NCBI GenBank assembly: GCA_900539265.1
Contig: UQBM01000011.1
Coordinates: forward strand, 1-63,115
Length of the DNA stretch: 63,115 nucleotides
DNA from: an uncultured Mollicutes bacterium
Lineage (GTDB): Bacteria > Bacillota_I > Bacilli_A > ML615J-28 > CAG-313
Reading direction: 5' to 3'
Shown here: in pieces, positions 51,430 to 60,577 of the stretch
How the letters are laid out: each line of letters opens with the position of its first letter
How positions within the stretch are numbered: position 1 is the first letter of the stretch
Notes under the pieces: generated by a model
Told to the model about the DNA's origin: nothing
The model's database searches: none
The model's input: only the letters and a program-made list of their open reading frames with translations
Program-made: the position numbers and the translations under genes

Positions 51430-52616
51430 AGTAGTTCACCTAATATAGATTTACCAATACTTGGTAATTTAACATGAAAATTAGTACAAATAGTAGCTCC
51501 TACACATCCAAAAGAATCTAAATCAGTTAAAACTTTACCTTTTATTCTTTTGTGATAACAAATCAGTGGAACAAGTTCTCTTGTATGATCAGTACCATGA
51601 TGAATAGGATCATTACCATGGTCAGCTACAATCATCAATAAATCATCATCCTTTAAAGAACTAATTAGGATATTAAGATCATTATCAAACTCTTCTATCG
51701 CCAATTTATAACCATTTAAATCTCGTCGATGACCATATAGTGCATCAAAATCTACTAGGTTAGTAAAGCATAAACCCTCAAAATTTTCTTTTGTTTTGGC
51801 AATTGTTTTTAGCATACCATCATGATTAGAAATAGTACGTTCACTTTTTGTAATTCCGTAACCATCAAAAATGTCATTAATTTTGCCAATGGCAATAACA
51901 TCATATCCACCTTCGCTTAAGTAATTTAAAGTTGTTTTATCAAAGGGTTTCAAAGCATAATCATGGCGATTAGAAGTTCGAATAAAATTTTCTTTTTTAT
52001 TACCAATAAAAGGTCTTGCAATAATACGGCCAACTTGCCAATCTTTATTCTCAATCGTAATTTTTCTCGCATATTCACATATTTGGTATAACTCAGAAAG
52101 AGGTATTACATTTTCATTAGCTGCAATCTGTAAAACAGAATCTGCTGAAGTATAGACAATTAAGGCGCCTGTTTTTAGGTGTTCTTCTCCTAATTCTTTG
52201 ATAATCTCCGTCCCACTTGCGCTAATATTACCTATTACTTTCCGTCCACTAAATTTTTCTAAGGATGCAATTAATTCTTTTGGAAAACCATTTTCAGTAA
52301 ATGAAGGAAACGGATTAGTTACTTTTAATCCCATCATTTCAAAATGTCCTGTTAAAGTATCTTTTCCAACACTTTGTTCTTGCATTCTGGCAACAACAGC
52401 AATCGGTGGAAAAGAAGCTTTTATCTTATTATTAGCACAAATATTGCCAATTCCTAATTTTTGGAGAGTAGGAATGTGAAATTCTGTAGAAAGATTAGCG
52501 ATATGTCCAAAAGTATTGGCTCCTAAATCATTATATTTTTTAGCGTCTGGTGCTTCACCAATACCAAGGGAATCGGCTACTATTACAAATATTCTTTTAA
52601 AATTATTATTTTTCAT
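51426..52616 (-). CDS. deoB: Phosphopentomutase
   Basis: DeoB interconverts ribose-1-phosphate (or deoxyribose-1-P) and the 5-phosphates, feeding nucleoside breakdown into the pentose pathway. The 396-residue protein belongs to the alkaline phosphatase superfamily: VADSLGIGEAPDA near 12-24 (metal Asp), GKDTLTGHFEMMG (Thr nucleophile), YTSADSVLQIAA, and VADHGNDPIHHGTDHTRE. It overlaps xerD by 11 bases; xerD-deoB (ripX-drm) adjacency is kept from Bacillus, though the usual following purine phosphorylase is absent. It ends in TGA. Confidence 0.97.
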   Translation of the reverse strand: MKNNNFKRIFVIVADSLGIGEAPDAKKYNDLGANTFGHIANLSTEFHIPTLQKLGIGNICANNKIKASFPPIAVVARMQEQSVGKDTLTGHFEMMGLKVTNPFPSFTENGFPKELIASLEKFSGRKVIGNISASGTEIIKELGEEHLKTGALIVYTSADSVLQIAANENVIPLSELYQICEYARKITIENKDWQVGRIIARPFIGNKKENFIRTSNRHDYALKPFDKTTLNYLSEGGYDVIAIGKINDIFDGYGITKSERTISNHDGMLKTIAKTKENFEGLCFTNLVDFDALYGHRRDLNGYKLAIEEFDNDLNILISSLKDDDLLMIVADHGNDPIHHGTDHTRELVPLICYHKRIKGKVLTDLDSFGCVGATICTNFHVKLPSIGKSILGELL

Positions 52617-53502
52617 GTGGATGAGCTCCTTTATAGATTTCTTTTAATTTTTGATTGCTTAGATGAGTATAAATTTGTGTAGTTGAAATATCTTCATGAC
52701 CTAGCATTTCTTGAATCAATCTAAGATCAGTGCCAGCCTCTAATAAATGAGTTGCAAATGAGTGTCTTAAAGTGTGAGGAGAAATCTCCTTTGTTATCCC
52801 TACTTCTTTTGCTAAATTCTTTAAAATTAGGAAAAAACTTTGCCTTGAAATTGACGTACCATGATTATTTAAAAAAACATATCCTTGATCTTTTGATGGA
52901 ATTACAAGTTTTGGACGAGCTTCTATTAAATAATTGCGCAAAATTTTCAGAGCATAATCATTGATTGGAATTATTCTTTCTTTATTACCCTTTCCTTTTG
53001 TACTAATCATTTTATTGGTTAAATGTAAATCAATTAAGCGCAAATTTACTAATTCAGATACTCTTAGGCCAGTTGCATATACTAATTCAAGCATCGCTTT
53101 ATTACGCATATTATAAGGGGTATCATCTCTGACTGAATTAAGCAGTTTTAAAACCTCATCTATTGATAAAACAGTTGGAAGTTTCTTGTCAAGTTTTGGA
53201 GCGGTTAGATTAATTGCGGGATTAGTATTAGTTCGTCTTTCAAGAAATAAAAATTTATGAAAACTTTTAATCGCACTAAGTGCACGACTACTAGAGGTAG
53301 CAGAATAACCTAGTTTTTTTAAATATGTTAAATATTTTTTTATTACATCGACCGTAATATCTTGAGGATTCTTGATAGTTAATTTTTCTTGTAAATAATA
53401 TAAATAGTTAGCCAAATCACTTGTATAAGATTTTACTGTATTTTCGCTTTTCATCTTCTCAGAAACGAGATAGTGTTGATATTCAGTTAATAATTCATCC
53501 AT
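52606..53502 (-). CDS. xerD: Site-specific tyrosine recombinase XerD
   Basis: The 298-residue protein has the N-terminal SAM-like DNA-binding domain (about 1-88) and a complete tyrosine recombinase catalytic set: Arg147 (TGLRVSEL), Lys172, His243 and Arg246 (HTLRHSFATH), His269 (LGHED), Tyr278 (TTQIYTH). With XerC it resolves chromosome dimers at dif. A dif site lies about 2.3 kb away. Between spoIIM and deoB, it is in the standard Bacilli context (B. subtilis ripX), so it is the chromosomal XerD rather than a mobile-element integrase. Confidence 0.95.
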   Translation of the reverse strand: MDELLTEYQHYLVSEKMKSENTVKSYTSDLANYLYYLQEKLTIKNPQDITVDVIKKYLTYLKKLGYSATSSSRALSAIKSFHKFLFLERRTNTNPAINLTAPKLDKKLPTVLSIDEVLKLLNSVRDDTPYNMRNKAMLELVYATGLRVSELVNLRLIDLHLTNKMISTKGKGNKERIIPINDYALKILRNYLIEARPKLVIPSKDQGYVFLNNHGTSISRQSFFLILKNLAKEVGITKEISPHTLRHSFATHLLEAGTDLRLIQEMLGHEDISTTQIYTHLSNQKLKEIYKGAHPHEK

Positions 53503-53503
53503 T

Positions 53504-54037
53504 TTACTGAACCTCCAAAAAAGTCATTTTAAGACATGTTAATAATGCATATATAGCGATAATTATTGTTACTTTTACTAAAACATTAAAATATTTTTGA
53601 CCTGTATTACTAAAGGTTCTCCGTCCATTAATAGAAAATTTTATACTTTTATTAGCCAAATATATGAGGGTTGGAATAATTATTATTCCTTCTAAAATAG
53701 CATAGGTTATAAATTGCATAATGCCAAATATGGCACTACTTTTTAAACAAACACCTAAGGTAACACCTATCATAAAACTCTTAAAAAAAGTAATAAAGTA
53801 TGATAGACAAAAACCAAAAGGAATCATACCAAAAAACCAAAGAACAAAAAAGTACCAATAATTTAAAGAAAAAGAATTTAAAAAAATTTGAACATAACTT
53901 TTCTTCTCTTCATTAATTTCATATATTGTCTTGGGCAAAGTGTTAGTAGAAAAAATACCTATTAAAAAGCCTATAATGATTGTTACAATAATCGATAAAA
54001 CTGTTTTACTAAGACGTATTTGAAAAACTTTCTTCAC
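53504..54037 (-). CDS. spoIIM: Stage II sporulation protein M family membrane protein
   Basis: The 177-residue protein has about five TMs. Family pattern: NYWYFFVLWFFGMIPFGFCLSYFITFFKSFMIGVTLGVCL (about 59-98), matching the Nxxxxxxx..lWlfGm...G....f.kGf.iGf.vg of SpoIIM. In B. subtilis SpoIIM joins SpoIID/SpoIIP in the engulfment peptidoglycan machine. Here it directly precedes xerD (gap of 1 base), the order seen near ripX in Bacillus. SpoIID and SpoIIP are not in the window. Confidence 0.85.
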   Translation of the reverse strand: MKKVFQIRLSKTVLSIIVTIIIGFLIGIFSTNTLPKTIYEINEEKKSYVQIFLNSFSLNYWYFFVLWFFGMIPFGFCLSYFITFFKSFMIGVTLGVCLKSSAIFGIMQFITYAILEGIIIIPTLIYLANKSIKFSINGRRTFSNTGQKYFNVLVKVTIIIAIYALLTCLKMTFLEVQ

Positions 54038-54051
54038 AATATCAACTTCTT

Positions 54052-55170
54052 TTAAAGAATTTTTAAGATAATATAATTGCCAATATAGAAATATTTTTGT
54101 GGAATATAAATTTTATCATTCTTTTCTTTTAAGAGTCCTTCTATTATTAAATTTTTAATTTTGGGAAAAGCATCAAAAAGTTCAATAGAATATTTTTTTA
54201 AAAAATTACTTTTTGAAATACCATTACATTTTCGCAGACCAAGAATAATTTCTTCTTTCATTTTTTCTTCAAAAGTTATGTAATCATTTTCACTAGTAAT
54301 TAATTTATTATTATTAATTCCTTCTAAATATTTATTTAAATTATCAATGTTTTTAAATCGATAACTATTCAAATAACTACTAGCAGATGGACCTATGGCA
54401 ATATATTCTTCACAATTCCAATATATGAGATTATGAATTGATTCATAACCCTTTTTTGCAAAATTACTCGTTTCATAGTGAAAGTATCCATTCTTTGTAA
54501 GAAAATTACAAACGTGATGATACATTCTACTTTCCATTTTATCATCTATCAATGTCAATTTATTATTAACATAAAGGTGATAAAAAATAGTACGTTCTTC
54601 TAGTATTAAAGAATATGCTGAAATATGAGTAGGCTTTAATTGAGTTATTAATTTAAGATCATTATCTAAATCTTCAAATGTTTCACTAGGTAATGCGTAC
54701 ATTAAATCAATATTAATATTTTCAATATGATATTTATGAAGAATATGTATTTTTCTTTCTAATTCTTTATAAGAAATAAATCGATTGATTAGTTTTTGTA
54801 ATTTAGGAGAAAATGTCTCGATTCCAATACTAACTCTTGTAATATGGTATTTTGATAATAAGATTACCATTTCTTCTGTTATGTCACTTGGATTAACTTC
54901 AATAGTAAATTCTTTTAAATTCTTAAGATCAATAAAGTGGCTTAAGTTTGAAAATAATTCTTCAAGTAGATCTAGTTTTAAACATGAAGGACTACCTCCT
55001 CCAATGTATAAGGAATCGAAAAAATATTTATCTAGATTTTTTATTTTCATCTCCTGAGAAAGAGCATTCACAAACTTTTTTTTAAGGTTATCACTAGCAA
55101 CTAATTTATAAAAGTCACAATATGGGCAAATTTTATTACAAAATGGAATGTGAACATATAAACCAAGCAT
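54052..55170 (-). CDS. hemW: Heme chaperone HemW (radical SAM)
   Basis: The 372-residue protein has the radical SAM cluster motif CNKICPYCDF (Cys11, Cys15, Cys18), GGGSPSCL, and the HemW-specific heme motif HNxxYW as HNLIYWNCEEYIAIGPSASSY. These separate it from true coproporphyrinogen dehydrogenase HemN, which has a further cysteine after the cluster. HemW proteins bind heme and deliver it to apoproteins. lepA is next upstream, the order of B. subtilis lepA-hemN(W). No hemoprotein gene is visible here. Confidence 0.92.
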   Translation of the reverse strand: MLGLYVHIPFCNKICPYCDFYKLVASDNLKKKFVNALSQEMKIKNLDKYFFDSLYIGGGSPSCLKLDLLEELFSNLSHFIDLKNLKEFTIEVNPSDITEEMVILLSKYHITRVSIGIETFSPKLQKLINRFISYKELERKIHILHKYHIENINIDLMYALPSETFEDLDNDLKLITQLKPTHISAYSLILEERTIFYHLYVNNKLTLIDDKMESRMYHHVCNFLTKNGYFHYETSNFAKKGYESIHNLIYWNCEEYIAIGPSASSYLNSYRFKNIDNLNKYLEGINNNKLITSENDYITFEEKMKEEIILGLRKCNGISKSNFLKKYSIELFDAFPKIKNLIIEGLLKEKNDKIYIPQKYFYIGNYIILKIL

Positions 55171-55218
55171 ATAAAACTCCTCTATTAATTATAACATAAT
55201 ATTTTAATTTTGTAAAAG

Positions 55219-55256
55219 AAAAAATAGTAGTTAATCAAACTTGAACTACTATTTTT
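55219..55256 (-). terminator. Intrinsic terminator overlapping the lepA stop
   Basis: AAAATAGTAGTTAA (55221-55234) pairs with TTGAACTACTATTTTT (55241-55256), one loose pair. The lepA stop TAG (55249-55251 on the plus map) is inside the stem. Confidence 0.7.
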
Positions 55257-57084
55257 CATCATCTAGTTGCAACACGGCTAAAAAAGCTTCTTGTGGAATT
55301 TCAACACTACCTACTTGTTTCATTCTTTTTTTTCCTTCTTTTTGCTTTTCAAGCAGTTTCTTTTTTCTGCTTATATCGCCACCATAACATTTAGCAAGAA
55401 CATCTTTACGTAATGCCGCAACATTTTCTCTAGCAATGATTTTGCTATTAACAGCAGCTTGAATTGGAATTTCAAATTGTTGGCGAGGAATTAAACCTCT
55501 TAATTTTTGTGTAAGGGCGCGTCCTCTTCGATATGCAAAATCCTTATGTACAATTACACTTAAAGCATCTATCCGTTCACCATTTAATAAAATATCCATT
55601 TTCACTAAATTTGATTCGCGATAATTAGATAAAGTATAGTCTAGTGATGCATAACCTTTAGTTGAAGATTTTAGTCGATCAAAAAAATCATATACAATTT
55701 CTGATAAGGGAATATCATATCTAATAGATGCTCTAGTTTGTTCAATATATTTCATATCAACAAAAGTACCTCTTTTATTTTGACAAAGTTCCATAATAGG
55801 ACCGATATATTCGGTTGGAACCATAATCGTTGCTTCAACATATGGCTCTAATATCTTTTTAATAGTAGTAAAGTCAGGCATAGCACTAGGATTATCAATC
55901 GAAATCACATTACCATTGGTAAGTTCAACATGATACTCAACACTTGGCGCAGTAGCAATTAAATCAATTTTGAATTCTCGCTCAATTCTTTCTTGGATAA
56001 CATCCATATGTAACAATCCTAAAAATCCCGTTCTAAAACCAAATCCCAATGCTTGTGAAGTTTCTGGTTCAAATATTAAAGCGGCATCATTTAATCTTAG
56101 TTTCATTAAAGCATCTTTTAGTTCTTCATATTTATTTGGTTCAACAGGATATAGACCACAAAAAACCATAGAATTCATTTTTCGATAACCTGGTAATGGT
56201 TTAAAAGTTGGTGTTTCTTGATGAGTAATGGTGTCACCAACATGAACAGTTTGAACATCTTTTATGCTACATGCAATCCAACCAACATCACCTACAGTTA
56301 AAAATTCACGACCTTTAGGTTTGGGTGTATTTACCCCCAATTCAACAACTTCATAAGTTGCTCCTGTTGCCATCATTTTAATTTTATCGCCAACTTTAAT
56401 AGTACCATTGACAATTCTAACAGAAGGAATAACTCCTTTATAGGCATCATAATAAGAATCAAAAATTAAAGCCTCAAGTGGTAAATCGGGATCTCCAATT
56501 GGCGCAGGTATTGTTGTAACTATTTTTTCAAGTAAATCATCAATTCCTATTCCTTCTTTTGCACTTGCTAAAATAGCATCACTAGCATCAAGACCAATAA
56601 TATCTTCTACTTCATTTTTTACTTTTTCTGGATCTGCCGATGGCAAATCGATTTTATTAATTAAAGTAATAATTTCTAAATCATTATCTATAGCTAAATA
56701 AACATTGGCTAAAGTTTGTGCCTCAATTCCTTGAGCTGCATCAACAACCAAGACAGCACCTTCACATGCTGCAAGACTTCTTGAAACTTCATAGGTAAAA
56801 TCAACATGTCCTGGAGTGTCTATTAAATGAAAAATATAATCATGCCCATCATTAGCATGATAATTTAATTCAACTGCATTTAATTTAATTGTAATGCCAC
56901 GTTCTCTTTCTAAATCCATTGTATCTAAGAGTTGTTCTTTCATTTCCCTTGAATCAACTGTATTAGTTTTTTCTAGTATTCGATCCGCAAGCGTACTTTT
57001 TCCATGATCGATATGTGCAATAATCGAAAAATTGCGAATGAATTTTTGTCTTTCTAAAAGTTCTTTTCTATTTATCACATTCAT
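55249..57084 (-). CDS. lepA: Elongation factor 4 (LepA)
   Basis: The 611-residue translational GTPase has G1 AHIDHGKST (23-31), DTPGHVDF, NKIDLP, domain II, and the LepA-specific C-terminal domain (KDVLAKCYGGDISRKKKLLEKQKEGKKRMKQVG). LepA acts on stalled or maturing ribosomes. AAAAGGAT precedes the start. It has its own promoter and a terminator of its own, yet hemW lies just beyond in the same direction. Confidence 0.98.
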   Translation of the reverse strand: MNVINRKELLERQKFIRNFSIIAHIDHGKSTLADRILEKTNTVDSREMKEQLLDTMDLERERGITIKLNAVELNYHANDGHDYIFHLIDTPGHVDFTYEVSRSLAACEGAVLVVDAAQGIEAQTLANVYLAIDNDLEIITLINKIDLPSADPEKVKNEVEDIIGLDASDAILASAKEGIGIDDLLEKIVTTIPAPIGDPDLPLEALIFDSYYDAYKGVIPSVRIVNGTIKVGDKIKMMATGATYEVVELGVNTPKPKGREFLTVGDVGWIACSIKDVQTVHVGDTITHQETPTFKPLPGYRKMNSMVFCGLYPVEPNKYEELKDALMKLRLNDAALIFEPETSQALGFGFRTGFLGLLHMDVIQERIEREFKIDLIATAPSVEYHVELTNGNVISIDNPSAMPDFTTIKKILEPYVEATIMVPTEYIGPIMELCQNKRGTFVDMKYIEQTRASIRYDIPLSEIVYDFFDRLKSSTKGYASLDYTLSNYRESNLVKMDILLNGERIDALSVIVHKDFAYRRGRALTQKLRGLIPRQQFEIPIQAAVNSKIIARENVAALRKDVLAKCYGGDISRKKKLLEKQKEGKKRMKQVGSVEIPQEAFLAVLQLDDEK

Positions 57085-57182
57085 TTATATAATCCTTTTC
57101 TACGCAATCGAATTAGTAAATATTGATTAAAAAATTTTTCAACTTCTCTAATCCGCCTTTTTTACTATTTTTATTATGACTA

Positions 57183-57211
57183 ATTATATCTTAATTTCTA
57201 TTTTTTTGCAA
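57183..57211 (-). promoter_or_regulatory. Promoter of lepA
   Basis: On the minus strand TTGCAA (57206-57211), 17 bases, TATAAT (57183-57188). Confidence 0.65.
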
Positions 57212-57229
57212 GTAGTTAGTTTTTTTATA

Positions 57230-57565
57230 CTAAATCGCTGTATTGGATTCAATATTATTTAAATCTAGATAGTCAGCCACTATCCCATAACGATGAGCTA
57301 TTTCTTCAAATGAAGATTTAGCATGAGGATTCCCATATTTTATTGACTTAGCATTTACACTCATTAATAATTCTTCAAAATGCACTTGTGTATTAGTAAT
57401 CAAACCATTTGGTTCAATTTTTGCGAAAGGAACAATTATATCAACATCGCCTTTAATAGTTTTAACATTACACATTTTATTGATAACTATTATTTTAGAA
57501 GTAAAATGGTATTTTTTAATAAAATCTCTTAATTTATGAGTCATATTTCCTACAATTATTTTCAT
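57230..57565 (-). CDS. Small protein of unknown function
   Basis: 111 residues, no signal or TM. Predicted alternating strands and helices: KIIVGNMTHKLRDFIKK, KIIVINKMCNVKTIKGDVDIIVPFAKIEP, then HFEELLMSVNAKSIKYGNPHAKSSFEEIAHRYGIVADYL. The first and second hydrophobic strands followed by VDIIVPF suggest a small alpha/beta fold. I recognise no family. It lies alone between nrdG and lepA with its own start (GGTGATAT before ATG) and no close operon partner. Confidence 0.7.
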   Translation of the reverse strand: MKIIVGNMTHKLRDFIKKYHFTSKIIVINKMCNVKTIKGDVDIIVPFAKIEPNGLITNTQVHFEELLMSVNAKSIKYGNPHAKSSFEEIAHRYGIVADYLDLNNIESNTAI

Positions 57566-57617
57566 TATATCACCTATAATTATTTTATGAAATAATTCAT
57601 TAACAGTTCCAAAAAAA

Positions 57618-57657
57618 TAATAAAAAAGTCATAGACTTTGAAAAAATCTATGACTAA
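57618..57657 (-). terminator. Terminator of nrdD-nrdG
   Basis: AGTCATAGA (57627-57635) and TCTATGACT (57647-57655) pair perfectly; the minus strand continues into a T-run. The nrdG stop TAG (57654-57656) is in the stem. Confidence 0.75.
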
Positions 57658-58157
57658 AATTCCTTAATTATAATATTACCGGTTTGCTTAGTTTTCTTCA
57701 TATCAATAATTCTTTGATTAGAACTACCTCTATACACTAAAGAAATATCTTTTAATTTTAAATCGAAACGCCCATCAATTAGATAATCAATATTATCTAA
57801 AATTTGGTTGACCTCCGAATCATTCATTTCTATCAATTCTTCTATTCGATATCCAGAAAAAACGACAATGTTTTTATTAGGATAAAGACGTTTAAAATCA
57901 AAAATAAGCCTTAAAATTGCAGTTTTTTGCGAAAAAGGTTCTCCACCACTAATTGTCATCCCACTCATATATGGATAAAGTTTCATTTCTTCAATAATTT
58001 CATTTGTATCAATGATTTTTCCACCAGTAAAATCATGAGTATTAGGATTATGACAGCCAAAACAATGATGGGGACATCCTTGCGTAAAGACAACAAATCT
58101 AATTCCTGGTCCATCAACAATAGACTCATGAATTGTTCCTGAAATTCTAATTTTCAT
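57654..58157 (-). CDS. nrdG: Anaerobic ribonucleotide reductase activating protein
   Basis: The 167-residue radical SAM enzyme has CPHHCFGCHNP (Cys28, Cys32, Cys35 bind the 4Fe-4S cluster), preceded by the DGPGIRFVVFTQG pattern of activases, and GGEPF in the middle. It generates the glycyl radical in NrdD using S-adenosylmethionine. It overlaps the nrdD end by 11 bases, so both subunits are made together. Activity requires anoxia. Confidence 0.97.
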   Translation of the reverse strand: MKIRISGTIHESIVDGPGIRFVVFTQGCPHHCFGCHNPNTHDFTGGKIIDTNEIIEEMKLYPYMSGMTISGGEPFSQKTAILRLIFDFKRLYPNKNIVVFSGYRIEELIEMNDSEVNQILDNIDYLIDGRFDLKLKDISLVYRGSSNQRIIDMKKTKQTGNIIIKEF

Positions 58158-60483
58158 TATTCGCCTTCATATGTTTTACTCTATTTTCAACTTCATCACG
58201 TTTTGCGTCATTAAATCGATCGAGAGTTCCTACTAAATAGCCTGTAATTCGTCTAATTCTTTCAAAAGGCACACTATCCTCAGTTCTGCCACATTTCGGA
58301 CATACATTATCAATAATGCCATTGTATCCACATATGCTATCACGATCAACTGGATGATTAACAGCACCATATCCAATTCCTTCTTCTTTCATACATCTAA
58401 TTATTGATTCAAAGGCATCTAAATTTTTCGCAATATCCCCATCTACTTCAATGTATGAAATATGGCCACCATTAGTAAATGCATGATATGGAGCCTCTTT
58501 TTTTATTTTTTCAAAAACGGAAATATCATAATAAACAGGAATATGAAAAGAATTAGTATAAAATTTATGATTAGTTATCCCCTCAATTTCACCAAATAGT
58601 TCACGATCCATTTTTACAAAACGACCAGATAATCCCTCAGCAGGAGTTGCAATAAGTGAAAAATTTAGTCTATACTTTTTAGAATAGCGATCAATTTTTT
58701 CACGCATATGTCCAATAATTTCAAGACCTAATTTTTGGGCTCTTTCACTTTCACCATGGTGTTCACCTATTAGTGCTTTAAGGGTTTCCGCAAGCCCAAT
58801 AAAACCTATTGTAAGCGTACCATGTTTAATTACTTCAGAAACCTTATCATCACGACTAAGTTTGTTGCTATCTAACCAAATCTTCTGACCCATTAAAAAA
58901 GGAAAATTATAAACATATTTATTCTGCTGTATTTCAAAACGTTCAAGAAGTTGATTAGCACAAAGATCGATTAAATAATCCAAATTTTCATAAAACTTTT
59001 TAATACGTTCCTTTTCATCAACAACACTCATTAATTTTAGCGCAATTCGTGGCAGGTTAATTGATGTAAAACTTAAATTTCCACGACCTGTTACAATTTC
59101 TTTAGTTGGATCATATACATTGGCAATTACTCTTGTTCGACATCCCATATAGGCAACTTCGGTTCTATAGTCACCAGGTTTATAATATTGTTTATTATAA
59201 GGAGCATCAATAAAAGAAAAATTTGGGAAAAGACGTTTTCCAGAACATAACATTGATTTTTTAAACAAATCATAATTAGGATCTTCAGGATTATAGTTAA
59301 TTCCTTCTTTTACTTTAAAAATTTGAATGGGAAAAATTGGTGTCTCACCATTTCCAAGTCCTCTCATTGTAGCATCTAGTAAACAGTGCATTACCATTCT
59401 ACCCTCATCAGAAGTATCTGTACCATAATTTAATGAACTAAATGGTACTTGTGCACCTGCTCTAGAATGCATCGTATTTAAATTATGAACTAGTGCTTCC
59501 ATTGCTTGATATGTAGCATCATAGGTTTCATCTTTTGCCATATGAAATGCCATATCAAAAGTCTTACCATTAATCAGACCATATTTCTGATTTAAAGCTT
59601 TATAAATTTCTTCCTTTGCAAATTCATCATTCATTCGAATTTCTATATTATTATCAGCTTCAATCTTAGTGAACATATATTTAAATTCATCATCATTGAC
59701 TTTGACTCCTTCAAATTCTAACATTCTTTCAAGAGCTTTACGTAATTCTTTTTTATAAGTTTTTCTAACTCCAAGAGCCATTGCATAATCAAAATTAGGA
59801 ATACTTTGACCACCATGTTGATCATTTTGGTTGGCTTGAATCGCAATGCATGCTAAAGAAGCATAACTTCTTATTCCATTTGGTTCTCTTAAAAAACCAT
59901 TACCAGTGGAAAATCCATCCTTAAATAAATCAATTAAATCAATTTGACAACAAGTCATTGTTAAAGCATAAAAGTCAAGATCATGAATATGAATATCACC
60001 CTTAATATGAGCAGTTGCAAATTCAGGTTTAATTAAGTCATTCAAGTAAAATTGTTTTGCAGCCTCACTGCCATATTTTAGCATCATTCCCATTGGAGTA
60101 TCGGCATTTATATTAGCATTTTCACGCTTTGAATCTTCATCTTTAGAATCTTTAAAAGTTATATCATGAAGTGATTTCATTAAATTAGTCTTACGTTCAC
60201 GTACTTTTGTACGCTCTGCTCGATATCTAATATATGCTTTAGCAATTTCCGCTTCACCCATTTCAATTAAGACATTTTCGATAATATTTTGAACTTCTTC
60301 AACAGAAATATTTTTATTATCATAATCTTTATTAACACAATCAATTACTTTATTTGTAATCATTTTACATAAAGTTACATCATCATCTCCACAAGCAAGT
60401 TGAGCTTTATAAATAGCTTTTTCTATTTTTTGAGGATCAAATACTTTCTTTCGTCCGTCTCTTTTAATAATTTTTTTTACCAT
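58147..60483 (-). CDS. nrdD: Anaerobic (class III) ribonucleoside-triphosphate reductase
   Basis: The 778-residue enzyme makes deoxynucleotides without oxygen. An N-terminal ATP-cone (about 1-95, VKKIIKRDGRKKVFDPQKIEKAIYKA) allows allosteric control by ATP/dATP. The catalytic barrel follows, and the C-terminus carries the glycyl radical site RITGY (Gly748). The zinc region reads DSICGYNG...VCPKC, so three cysteines (718, 728, 731) and probably Asp715 stand where others have four Cys; this variant is common in lactic acid bacteria as I recall. No aerobic RNR is in the window. Its upstream region has a promoter with a perfect palindrome at the start site. Confidence 0.97.
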   Translation of the reverse strand: MVKKIIKRDGRKKVFDPQKIEKAIYKAQLACGDDDVTLCKMITNKVIDCVNKDYDNKNISVEEVQNIIENVLIEMGEAEIAKAYIRYRAERTKVRERKTNLMKSLHDITFKDSKDEDSKRENANINADTPMGMMLKYGSEAAKQFYLNDLIKPEFATAHIKGDIHIHDLDFYALTMTCCQIDLIDLFKDGFSTGNGFLREPNGIRSYASLACIAIQANQNDQHGGQSIPNFDYAMALGVRKTYKKELRKALERMLEFEGVKVNDDEFKYMFTKIEADNNIEIRMNDEFAKEEIYKALNQKYGLINGKTFDMAFHMAKDETYDATYQAMEALVHNLNTMHSRAGAQVPFSSLNYGTDTSDEGRMVMHCLLDATMRGLGNGETPIFPIQIFKVKEGINYNPEDPNYDLFKKSMLCSGKRLFPNFSFIDAPYNKQYYKPGDYRTEVAYMGCRTRVIANVYDPTKEIVTGRGNLSFTSINLPRIALKLMSVVDEKERIKKFYENLDYLIDLCANQLLERFEIQQNKYVYNFPFLMGQKIWLDSNKLSRDDKVSEVIKHGTLTIGFIGLAETLKALIGEHHGESERAQKLGLEIIGHMREKIDRYSKKYRLNFSLIATPAEGLSGRFVKMDRELFGEIEGITNHKFYTNSFHIPVYYDISVFEKIKKEAPYHAFTNGGHISYIEVDGDIAKNLDAFESIIRCMKEEGIGYGAVNHPVDRDSICGYNGIIDNVCPKCGRTEDSVPFERIRRITGYLVGTLDRFNDAKRDEVENRVKHMKANNEN

Positions 60484-60519
60484 AATAATCCTCCTTATAA
60501 TTTGTTATTTTTTTTAATT

Positions 60520-60539
60520 TTTTGTAAAAATTTACAAAA
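60520..60539. promoter_or_regulatory. Palindromic operator candidate upstream of nrdD
   Basis: TTTTGTAAA (60520-60528), AA, TTTACAAAA (60531-60539) is a perfect 20-base inverted repeat. It lies just downstream of the -10 element and about 35 bases before the nrdD start, a typical repressor position. It does not look like the NrdR box and is only loosely like a Rex site. Confidence 0.5.
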
Positions 60540-60548
60540 CGTGAAATG

Positions 60549-60577
60549 ATTATATTATAATTTTTTCCTTAAATCAA
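60549..60577 (-). promoter_or_regulatory. Promoter of nrdD-nrdG
   Basis: On the minus strand TTGATT (60572-60577), 17 bases, TATAAT (60549-60554). Confidence 0.65.

Noticed and set aside
52606..53502. Tyrosine recombinase as mobile-element integrase
   Set aside because: Length, motifs and the spoIIM-xerD-deoB context identify chromosomal XerD; no flanking repeats or phage genes are present.
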